Source: Ptychodera flava
Lineage: Eukaryota > Hemichordata > Enteropneusta > Ptychoderidae
Reading direction: 5' to 3'
Length of the DNA: 64,000 nucleotides
Assembly (NCBI RefSeq): GCF_041260155.1
Contig: NC_091930.1
Span: 44,212,965-44,276,964 of the forward strand
Below the pieces are notes generated by a model. The model was not told the DNA's origin, ran no database searches, and saw only the letters and a program-made list of their open reading frames with translations. A program made the translations under genes and the position numbers. Below, one piece after another: positions 21,736 to 32,345 of this stretch (within the stretch, counting starts at the first letter, position 1; each line of letters starts with the position of its first letter).

Positions 21736-24599
21736 GCTACGTAACTGAGGAAGCTTATAGAGTTGGGAGAGGCAAAATTGACGTCATTTCCGTCAACAAC
21801 TTCCGTAAAACTATTTTGTCACACCACGTGATCACAACTTCCGTAAAACTATCTTGTCACACCACATGGCATACCATTAACGCTGCACACTCACTATCAG
21901 CGAAAATACCAGATCGAGTTGAATTGACATTATATAATTGAACTTAGAGCGTACGTGTGAGTGTATTGGCCTTCATGAAAATGCGATAGACAATGATGCA
22001 TTTACGTTAGAACGAACGTCCATGCTCGATCAAATTGTTTTTGTTCTGTCAGCGTAAATTACGAGATTGGTGGATGTTGACGGACATCTTGCGTGCGTTT
22101 GGTCCTGACATATTGCATGTCGATCTCATTTTTACTGCGCAGTGGAGAATGATTTACGTTCCTCATGGGTTTCAAATATGTCAAAAAAATACGAAGTTTT
22201 GAGTGGATTTACGATTTCGTTTGTAAAATTACGAGCGAAAATTTCAGCTTGCCATTTCATCGGCGCGACCGTGCAAGAAACCTCAGTCAGTCTCCTACTA
22301 TCTCCATGATCACATGTTGTACCACGCATGAAAGACGGCCTCTGAAACACTCAGTGTGTAAGCGTGTGGAAATTTGCGTAGTGTTTTTTCTCATCTAATT
22401 TGGCAAATTATCAGCAAAAACCTCAATAATTCAAGGTAACCCTTTCTTCTCAATCGCTTCCTGGAGTTTCAAAGTCATTACAACGAAAATGAATGAAAAA
22501 TTTCGATGCAAAAATCGTGCATCGGCGATAGTAATAAGCGTAAGCGTAAAGAGACTGAGAGTATTCATTCAGAAATAGCCCATGATTCGAGCATGGTTTC
22601 CTGTTTTTCGTTTGAATTTTGGCCAAATAGTCGCTTTTTAGCGAGTTTGAAATTTTTAAAGCATCTAAAAATGTTAAAATGACTTTCATTAACAAACGAA
22701 ATAAAAAAGTAAGAAATTCAATTATTTATCTACAAAATAAAAATATTTTGGCGGGCTGAATCATGCAGCTAAAAAGTGAACAATCAATGTTTTGGACGAG
22801 TACATACGTGTGAGTGATTTTTCGCGGGGATTCCCCGACCGTTCATGCTGTGGCGCTCGAATATGCAGTCAGTTTCTGTGAAACGGGATGAAATTTTCTT
22901 TTAGGCGAGGCGTTTCAAGTTACTCTTGAGAAAAGTTACTTATTTATCAGTTGTTGTTTTACTGTTCATGACACATGTTTCTGATTCAATCACTTGTTGA
23001 CCTGAAAACAACGATATTTAGTACTCTTTTTCAACAGACTGTTAGTAAGTATCGGCGGTACAGCTTTCAAAATACTATCGTTTTCAAAGTACATTTTGAG
23101 TGAACTTTGTAAATGAACATTCTGAACCATCGTGTAATCAAATTTTGTTGCTTTTGAGGTTTATTCGTGTTTTTTTTTTGTTTCTTTCCATCATCAAACA
23201 TTGACAAGTAAGCTTGTAAAACTAGCCTTAAATCACTTAAATTAGAATTATGTGTTACTTTCTGGTTTTGTAATATGTAAAGAAATAAATAAGTTGATTT
23301 CTTTTGATCCTTTCCACTTATTGGTATTTTTTCCTGGTTTAAAGTTACTAATATCCTTAACCCTTAGTCTCTACAATCTTAGAAAAAATGAAACGATTGA
23401 TTTAATAAAAGAAACTTATTGTGACACAGTTCAGTCATTTTCATAACACTGGTTCAAAATTCAGTGTGCTATACTCATATCTTGACAGTGCTGAACTCTT
23501 CTGTCATAGTATCTGCAATTGAAGAATTACTTCACATAGAATAGAATTTGTAAATGTAAATCAGTGCTGTTGAAGATTATTTAATTGTCAGGGTGTTGCC
23601 AAATCTTGTGTGTATATAAGTATGTCCGGTTCTGAGATGAGCTGTATTGGCATACAAAAGAAATTTATTGATAATTAACTGACCATTTAATTAATAAAAT
23701 CAATTTGAAATTTACTCAAAACTTTTGAGACTGAATTTGTAACTTTACTAAGAATTTTCGGAAGCTAGAGGGGAAACAGACATACCAGTGTGATGGGCGG
23801 ACCAGAAAGTCCATGGAAATCAAGCAGGTTGTTCTTACATGAACATTGCTGTTTAGTGTGTTGATTTGTAACACACTATGCTAACATGTTTCAACACCCA
23901 AGGAAACATTTGCAACTTTATAGTCAATGCGACATATTAATAAAATTATTTTAATTTTGTATCGGAATATCACAAAACAATGTTCATCGCAGTCGAGCTA
24001 GCTGTTATGAGTAAGCATGTGTACTTGGCTGGACCGATCAAGTTTCTGCAAAAATATCATTTCACCATCAATGACAAGCTAAAAGTGACGTCTTTAATAA
24101 ATGTGTCCATTCGATATCCAAAGAAAATCAAGGCTATCAATGATGCGAAGAAATTTTTTTAGAATTATATTTTCGTTTTAAACTACAGTTCTTTGATGCA
24201 GTGTGGTCGTCTGGCAATCCATCATCACGGCAGATTGTAGTGCATGCAATACACAGTCCACACTGTCCAATCATGCGTGCTTGTTTCCTGTTACAATTCA
24301 ATTGGGTCAGAATTTTGTAGCAAGGAACACACAAAATCTTGCAGATAAATCAATTTGGATGATCCATGTTGATCTATGCAAATTCAAAGTTTGGTGGACA
24401 TGTGAAAATTATGGTTTTGCCTTCGTGTACAAGATAGCATGTTTACCAAGCTGGACGCTCACTGCTAAAAAACAATAGGTTTTATTACAGTTTCACATTT
24501 CAACCCTTTCTTTGCATCTTTCTCAGTAGCATTTTCCAAACCTCTCTCCTTGCATCCCTACCGCTAAATGCACTGAGGAGCACATTGTCATATCATTGA
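21736..24599. other. anonymous intergenic sequence
   Basis: I find no recognisable gene, RNA or repeat array. There is a short local duplication near 21790-21870 (TTCCGTAAAACTAT-TTGTCACACCAC twice). Short open frames here match nothing I recognise. Confidence 0.4.
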
Positions 24600-25067
24600 C
24601 GCTATTTTTTATAAATCTTACATTGAAAGCGTTATTTCATTTTCATTCATTTGTTGGTATCAAAATCTGTCTGTTAAAAACAAAACTTCACTTGATAGAA
24701 TTGTTTCACTTAGCTCAAAACTAATTGGTATACCCCAGAGAAGTCTTTCTACGTTTCATAATCAGCAAGTACTCAGGAAAGCCCGCTCAATTCTTTTGTC
24801 TAGTGATCATATTTTATCAGCACACACTTCCCTCTGGTCGGCGTTTTAGATACCCGGCTTGCAGGTCAAACCGGCGCAAGTTGTCATTCATTCCAACCGC
24901 TGTGCGGCTTTTAAATGATTCCTAAACTGTTTTTTATATAGTCCTGCGTCTCCTACCATTTTGTATTATTTTATTATATATTTTTGATGTTGTATTTGAG
25001 CCACGCTTTTAATTGCCCGTGTTTTGGATAAATAAAGTTCTATTGAATTGAATTGAATTGAATTGAG
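24600..25067 (+). mobile_element. LINE 3' end (ORF2 C-terminus and AATTG tail)
   Basis: Translation in two frames gives YIESVISFSFICWYQNLSVK, SKLIGIPQRSLS and then, after a one-base shift near 24815, LPSGRRFRYPACRSNRRKLS followed by FIPTAVRLLND and a stop. This C-terminal pattern is typical of the same LINE family as 40750-41517. The element ends in a short pentamer microsatellite, AATTG repeated (25043-25066), as expected for target-primed LINEs with repeat tails. It is 5'-truncated. Confidence 0.85.
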
Positions 25068-25959
25068 GAATAGGTATTCAGTTAATAATATCGCAAAAGT
25101 TAGAATTCGATAAGAATTATTACTCTTGTTATTAAATTTTCGCATTTTCTTACACTAAATCACTGGAGTGATTGTTTGACTGTTCAGAATTTAAAAAACA
25201 GGAAACATTGACAATGAAGGTGACAATTAAAATCCCCCCAACAACATTTGGTGGCGCTAATGTTACAAAGTAGATAAAGAAGTTGTCATAAAACTTAACT
25301 ATCTTACGAACATCAGCGGCTGAATAAGACTCATCTGTAAGACTGTAGTATGCATAGCCTTCCCGGGGTTAGCCTTGCGTAGCATGGAAGCGTAACAAAA
25401 TACCCAACCATGCAGAGCTACACTTAGCGTAGCTGCAATAATGGGGCTTGGGCTTCTGTCGTGCGGCTCGCGCCTTGCCCCAACCAGGGCTACAAGGCAA
25501 TACTCATATTTTCAAGTAAAACGCCACTGATGATCTTCAATGCACGCTCAAGGGCCGCATTATCAGAGAATCTCGCCTTACCGTGTGCAAAGTTCACCAT
25601 AATCCTGCTCCCGGATAATGTTAGAATCCTTGTAACCACGTATCGATGGTCAACTGTGCTCCTTGCAGCTGAAAAATGACAGTTTAATAACTCGGGCACG
25701 AAGTCAATTCAAACTAGACCGCCATCGTTGAACTCTGTACCAAGCCGACTAGTACCATTACATTTTAGGGGTGGCCGACAGGTGTGAGCGGCTGAAACGG
25801 TGGTACTAGCAGTAACGCATTAGTGGCAGAAGTTGTTGTTATTTTAACGTTATCTTTTTGGAGGATCGGAAAATGGGATTTTCCATACTGTTAATGTGTA
25901 AATTTATGTACATTCTCCAAATACAGCTGAGCAAGGTTCTGTCCCTCTCCCTGGCACTT
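25068..25959. other. anonymous intergenic sequence
   Basis: No supportable gene. The open frames on both strands at 25461-25699 overlap each other and carry no recognised motif. Confidence 0.4.
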
Positions 25960-27130
25960 TCGTCAGGCTCGTGACAAATTGCAGATCACATGATGTTCCG
26001 TTTCTCTTTAGCTGTCGACGTCATACAGGCACCACGATTAGTAGTGTGTAGGATTTCATAAATTTGCAGGTAACTATATCCTTTTGAACTTGACTATTAG
26101 GTACAGACGTACAATAAAGAGCGCACCTTCTTCGACATCTCTTTCCTATTATTTGAAAACAGAGTAATTTTGATTATTACTTTCAATTTGTTGACAGGCA
26201 CAGCGCCATCTTGTCCAGGTGTCCTACTTTGTAGAGCTCATTTATGACTCGAAACGTTGAACTATCTTCACGGACTGAACTTCCTTGATATAAGTCGTAA
26301 AGTATTGTTTTGTCCTCGGTCGACGACTTTGACATTGAAAAACTCGGTACGTATGCTCGAATTTTGTTCGATAAATATATCAATCACAAACATCAGCAAT
26401 GGCTGACAGGCTAATTGGCCATACTTCTCTTCCCTAGCAACCTTGCAATGAAGGTTATTGTTGTTTACGTTGCAATAGTTAGCTAGTATGTTTTTTTTTA
26501 ACTGTGATGTCAGGTCATTTGACTACTGCGCGACATTTCTTCACTCGTAGTGTTGCTTTACCCGTTTTTTACACTTACGACGAGAAATAGACTCTGGTCG
26601 TGTTGAACGTCCGCTCTAGTTATTGCATGTTAGTCCGTCGATACCTATGAACAGTATAGGAACCGAAATGACAGGACCACGTGATACGGTTTATTCTACG
26701 GCGATTAATCATTTCGACGGTACCAGGGCTACAAGAAACAAACAACAATGAAATCACACGAGTGTGCCATTGTATTTTCTCGACCAGCGTGCTATAGGTT
26801 CAGGCATAGGACCTGGGGTCTAGGGTCTATGGTTCAGGTTGAGCAACTACCATTCTAGAATTTTCCACCTTGTCTGCCGCAGAAGAAAATTCTGAGTAGT
26901 CAGAGTTGAAAAGCAAATAAAGGCCGTTTATTGCGTCGTTATTTTGATACGTATTCGAGCTCAATGTTACAATCTTTCATAAGTGTCAAGCGGTATACAC
27001 GCAATCCCTAAAGATAAATAAAAAAATCTTCAATCGAGCAAGCTATGAAAATTACATCATTCTCGGTTTATCCAACCGTAAACGTGGTGATACTGAAACC
27101 CACGATTCCACTCCAAATAACACTGCGAAT
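25960..27130. repeat. dispersed repeat copy related to 57740-58970
   Basis: The segment aligns in the same orientation with 57740-58970. Shared landmarks are CATGATGTTCCGTTTCTCTTT-type sequence, GTTGACAGGC, GAGCTCAT-TGACT, ACGTTGAACT, GACAGGACCACGTGATACGG and CAGAGTTGAAAAGCAAA. The first half also corresponds to the 1.07 kb tandem unit at 54.8-58.0 kb. Identity is clearly lower than among those tandem units, so this is an older copy. No coding function was recognised. Confidence 0.7.
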
Positions 27131-28699
27131 TCCATTCAGCAAAACACAACAAAAGAATCATAGATTTCATTGACTAATGCGTATTTTGTTTCTCTGATGT
27201 ACAAAGTGAATTTGCTGACTTGCTTAATCTACAGACGCAAAAAAACACTCTAAGACATGTAGAGAAAAAGGTGAGCCCATATGTCGGCTGAGGAACCCTA
27301 TACCTCCAATATGAGAAACTATGATTCTCACACCACAGGATCATAATTCAGATGAACAACGGATATGAAAATATTACACAAAAATAAGATGATATGAAAG
27401 AGGGCAAAAATATTTCATATTGGGACTTTCTGTCTTATTAACAACATTTAGGTCATGATGAGTATATACAATAATATAATTTTCTCAAACGAGAACCATG
27501 TGATTTACACATGTAAGTCTTTCCCTTTACTAGCCGTGTACTACCTAAATATAAATTATGAAAAAGGGCTTTTACCGACAAATGTTGACTGTTTTGACTG
27601 CTTTGATTAATCATACGGCACAATGCAACATTTACTACCGGTATGAACTTCTTTCAAATCGTTTCTCTAAGTATTACCATTAACGTTCATTCGTCATCAT
27701 TAGTATTTTTTATATATTAAGCTTACGCCTATGATATGCAAAGTTGACATTCATATTAGACGTGACCGTTATAAATAAACTAACATTGATAACTATGAAC
27801 GGTAGAAACCAGTAAAAGTACATCAAATTCAATTGAGTTTCAAAATTGAGCTCTATTGGTCAAAGAATTGAGAACAATAACATGATAATTGCCAATAACA
27901 GTGTTGAAATAATATGTGTTCCTGTAGAGAACTTGATTTTACCTGTATCTTGCCTGCGAAAAGTGCACAGCGATAACAGGCCTGGGTTGAGGATAGGTCT
28001 GGATAATTCAAGGCTGCAGCTTCCCTTGTGGCTTTAATATACTGGCTGTTTTAACAAATTGAATAATAAGTTTAGAAAATGCAGCAAGAAGCTGTTACTT
28101 CTAAAAAAAGATTACGAGGTATCTTAATATAAAAAGCGAAATAACTGATATTAAAAATCTCTGAGATTTCAATGCTGTGTGGCGTGTATAAGTATGCATA
28201 ATTCAACAGGAGGACTTGCAGATCAAATCAGCAGAGCTGTACAATGCCTATTTAGTAATAAATATAATTTCTCTGTGTTTTGAGTGTTTGCTTTATAGCA
28301 AAACTCTTATCAAATGAAACAGAACAACATATTTTGTTGACGATTTAAACATTGCAAAGTATTTAGCTTCGTTTAAAACCAGGGGTTTCTTTTTTCTAAA
28401 GCAATGACATTATGTCAAACATTTGGTTTCAGATCAAAAGCTATTTGATATGATTATTTTGTTGTAACAATAAACTTCTCTTTCTGGGGTCTTATCGACA
28501 GTGGCCGTTTTGAACCTTGACCAATGAATGCTACGTTTGACCAAGCTCCGCGTCCAGCCATAAATTTTAACTTATCTTTGCTTGGCTTGAAGTGCAAACA
28601 GAATAGGGCGTTATCTGTGACCTTTTTTAGCTCCGCTGTCAGCGACGCGGAGCTTATCAAAAAGGTTGATTTTCTGTTGTCCGTCAACAATTGCCTTCT
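27131..28699. other. anonymous AT-rich sequence; small hairpin at 28629-28656
   Basis: No gene. The word AGCTCCGC pairs with GCGGAGCT across a 10-base loop near 28629-28655, just upstream of the ~147 bp repeat array, and may mark the end of that repeat element. Confidence 0.4.
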
Positions 28700-29960
28700 C
28701 CTCTGAAACCTCAAGTCTGATTGCTTTGAAATTTTATATGCAGTTCACTTTGGGTGACCTTATTTAAGTTGTCCAAATCGTGGTGAAATTTGCATATTTC
28801 TATTTTGGGGCATGTTTTACTGTTTTTGGTAAAATATCTTCTTCTCTCCCGCTTGTCAGATTGCTTTGAAATTTGATATGCAGTTTATTTAGGATAACTT
28901 CAGTTAGATTTGTACAAATCATGGGGAAATTTGCATATTTGTATTTTTAAGGCAATTTTTGCGTTTTTGGTAAAAAAAAATCTTTAAAAATCTTCTTCTT
29001 CAAAACTACTGGTCAGATAGCTTTGATATTTGGTACACAGGTCCCTAGGGATGATCTATTTCAGATTTGTTAACATCGTGAAGAAATATGCAACTTTGCA
29101 TTTTAAGGCAATTTCTGCCATTTTTGGTCAAAAAATGTGTTTCTCAAAAAGTACTGGTGTGATAGCTTTGAAATTTGGTATACAGGTTTCTACAGATGAA
29201 CTAAGCAATAATTATTGAATTTCTGATGAAATCTGTAATTTTGTATTTTGGGGCAATTTTTGCCATTTTTGATCAAAAAATGTCCCTTTCCAAAACTACA
29301 CATCCGATAGCTTTGGAACTAGGTATACAGGTTTCTATAGATGAACTTAATGATATTTATTAAAATTATGATGAAATATACAATTTTGTATTTTGGGGGC
29401 AATTTATGCCATTTTTGGTCAAAAATGTGTTTCTCAAAAAGTGCTGGTCTGATAGCTTTGAAATTTGGTATATAGGTTCCTAAAGATGATGTTAATGATA
29501 TTTATTGACATAATGATGAAATCTGCAATTTGTATTTTTGGGGCAATTTGTGCCATTTTTGGTCAAAAATGTATTTCTAAAAATGTACTGGTCTGATAGG
29601 TTTGAAATTTGATATTTAGGTTCCTACAGATGAACTGTGATATTTTGAAAATTTGATGCAATCTGTTATTTTGTATTTTTGGGGCAATTTTTGCCATTTT
29701 TGGTCAAAAAATGTGTTTCTCAAAAACTGCAAGTCGATAGCTATGATATTGGTATACCGGTACAGGTTCAAAGGATTATTTTAATATATGATGTATTGAA
29801 ATTATGGTGAAATCTGCAATTTTTATTTTAGGGGCAATTTTGCCGTTTTTGGTCACAATTTCATTCTCAAAAAACTACTCGTCAGATAGCTTTGGTTGAC
29901 ATGTTCTTAGGGATGATCCAATGTGATATATTCAAATTATGATGAAATCTTCAATTGTGT
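28700..29960. repeat. ~147 bp tandem repeat, about nine diverged units
   Basis: Anchors of the type GATAGCTTTGAAATTTG occur near 28718, 28858, 29008, 29161, 29308, 29451, 29597, 29737 and 29886, a spacing of 140-153 bases. Each unit contains CAGGTTCCTA, GATGAAATCTGCAATTT, GGGGCAATTTTTGCC and TTTTTGGTCAAAAATGTG. Units are diverged. The same word set occurs inside the ~400 bp units at 7.8-10.9 kb, so the two arrays share ancestry. Confidence 0.85.
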
Positions 29961-30259
29961 ATTTTTGCAGCTATTTCAGCCACTTTTTTCTGGCCACCGA
30001 AATGAGCTATATGTATCAAAGATTTCTACCTTCTTCATCAACATGTGTTACAAATAGTTGTTCTCTACATAAACACAGCGGAGCTATATCGGCCGTTTGG
30101 CCGCTTGTTAATCATGTACTTATGCTCCTGTCTTGCACCGTCTATGCAACAGAGTTAGCACAATGTATTATAGGGACATTATCGCTATCTTTTGACCCTT
30201 TTTTTCACCAATATTGTTGCAAGCAAGTCATTGTTAATGACATAGTCCCCGCTCGCATT

Positions 30260-31040
30260 TCATGTTGTATGAATGGGAGAGTTTATGATGGATTGGTGGC
30301 ATGGTGTTGGGGTTGTTGGATGTGGGTTATATGATTTTTGGGGAGCTTGTTTGAGCTTATACATTTGTTTCACATTTGTTTGTAATGAATTGAAAGTCAG
30401 ATTCTCTATTGATGTCAGCATATTTAAATGATGTTTACGTTTTGAATTCTCTACACAATTTATGATAGTCAGGCTATGAAGAGAAACTGATGTAATTTCG
30501 AAAGGTACGGTTTCAAGTGGTTCGTCTGTTAATGTGCAAACCAAATGTTGTAAATGATTACAAAGCTCAGTCAAAGAGTCAACAATAACTAGCATTGCAT
30601 GTCCATTGTAGTGTAGATAGCCTTCATCATTTCTGCTATGAGAATCAAATACATAGGAAAAACCATTCTGCTTAGATAATGCCATGCCATATTCTTTGAT
30701 GATAAGGATTGCCTGTGTGGACGTCTGAAAAGCAGTGTGGAGAGCAGAGTATAATGTATAAATGATATTATCGATTGTACAGAAGTTATCCCCAAAATAA
30801 CCCAACATGGATGAGGTTGGATCACAAGCAAAATACCACTGTCCAAATGAAAAGCTTGTTTTCAAATCTGTTGCCTGTAAATATGCACATGAATCTCTAC
30901 AATGCCTGTGTGGATACAATTTGTCATACAATGACTTTCCTACATAAAGAATTGAATCAATACCAGTTCTGTTCCAAAAACACATGTCAATTTTTTTTTA
31001 AATATGCTAAGGCTATTAGGCTATTTGGCATGCATGTGCT
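30260..31040 (-). pseudogene. C76/OTU-like cysteine peptidase fragment, probably of mobile-element origin
   Basis: The minus-strand frame 30985-30260 encodes about 240 residues containing LYVGKSLYDKL, FGQWYFACDP, STQAILIIKEYGMALSKQNG and the box YVFDSHSRNDEGY. Just upstream, in a neighbouring frame separated by a poly-A/T run, is CMPNSLIALAYLKK (Cys codon at 31032-31034). A Cys followed by Asn-Ser/Ala plus a later FDSHSR box is the Cys...His layout of peptidase family C76 (herpesvirus large tegument protein N-terminal type; OTU-like fold). Cellular homologues with exactly this FDSH box occur in invertebrate Helitron and other mobile-element proteins. One frameshift separates the Cys from the His. 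Motif recall only; the host element was not identified. Confidence 0.55.
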
Positions 31041-31744
31041 GGTATAAGCAGCACAGAGTGGAAATGTAGGCGACCCAACTCCTTGTTTCAACTCCCTATA
31101 TAGGCTTAGCTATTGACTCCACCTCATATGCCTTAGTTTTTATCTCCTGTTATGCCATGTTTTTGACTACTTGTTTTTTGCCTTATCTGGCAAAACTCAG
31201 CAACGATTTCCAAGCTTAATTGACACTGCATTTTATGTTGCTGTTTCAAATCGAACTGATGAAACGATTCCCCTCATACAGAAGTGACATTTTGGTATTT
31301 GACGTAAAAATATTCTAAAATATGCGAAAACATGACGTCTTTGTAATTTAATGCTTGCAATGGGTACACGGCTTACACTGCACTGCATGGCCGGCCTGAA
31401 CATGGAAATAGAACACGTGCATGTGCTTGCAAGTGAAAAGGTTCATTCACGGTAACGCTACAAAACAAAAGTGTCTTTGATTCATCACTGTCCCTCTCTA
31501 TGATCAGACCATAACTTTCCATGCAACATTGTATCTACGCATCACAAAGTGTTGTGCCAATCCTTAATTGCAAATTCTGCAAGGACAAGGTCCTGTTCTA
31601 GACATGTAGGAAATTCTCACGTAAACACAATACAGTTAGGGACCATTCAGTTTTTACGGCGGCGGGGGGGGGGGGGTATCGTAATTTTGGAATCCGCGAG
31701 GGGGTGGTCATCGCTTTTTCACTGGTAGGAAAGGGGCACCACAT
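31041..31744. other. anonymous; G-run near 31663-31676
   Basis: No gene. The phrase GGGACCATTCAG followed by a run of about 14 G resembles the G-rich segment at 32555-32600, suggesting related repeat ends on both sides of the palindromic array. Confidence 0.4.
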
Positions 31745-32345
31745 TTTCAAAAAACACTATACGTACAATAAAGTTCACTTTATGCCATGGCCATGATCGA
31801 CCCTCTTTACCGGCGGGCCGCCTTTGGCGGCCCACTACAATAAATGACTTAAAAAAAGTTTATATATTACCCATGACCCTCTGAACGGGCAGACGCCTTT
31901 GGCGGCCCACTTCAATTAGGTTTACTTCGTGCAACGGCTATGATCGACCCTCTTTACTGGTGGGCCAGTTTCGGCTGCCGACTACAATAAATTGACTTTA
32001 TGTAATAGCCAATGACCCTCTTAATGGGCGGACGCCTTTGGTGGCCCACTCCAATTAGGTTTACTTGGTGCAATGGCCATGATCGACCCTCTTTACCAGC
32101 GGGCCGCCTTCGGCGGCCCACTTCAATAAATTGACTTTATGTTATAGCCCATGACCATCTTAACAGCCGGACGCCTTCAGCAGCCCTGTCCAGTAAAGTT
32201 TACTTTATGCAATGGCCATGATCGACCCTCTTTACCGGCGGGCCACCTTTGGTGGCCCACTAGAATAAAGTTCACTTTACGTAATGGCCCATGACCCTCT
32301 TAACCGGAGGGCTGCCTTTGGCGAACCACTCCAATAAAGTTTATT
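31745..32345. repeat. tandem array of ~71 bp units with GC-rich palindromes
   Basis: About eight units, alternating in two types, repeat every 70-74 bases (dimer of about 142). Each contains ATGACCCTCTT, a GC-rich core and CCCACT-CAAT. The cores of units near 31815 and 32101 are perfect palindromes GGGCCGCC-TTT/TTC-GGCGGCCC; that at 32240 is GGGCCACC-TTT-GGTGGCCC, changed on both arms. Other units have decayed cores. Confidence 0.85.

Noticed and set aside
7837..29960. Regularly spaced repeats reminiscent of CRISPR
   Set aside because: Repeat units are 147-400 bp, contiguous and diverged, without short conserved repeats alternating with unique spacers, in an animal genome.
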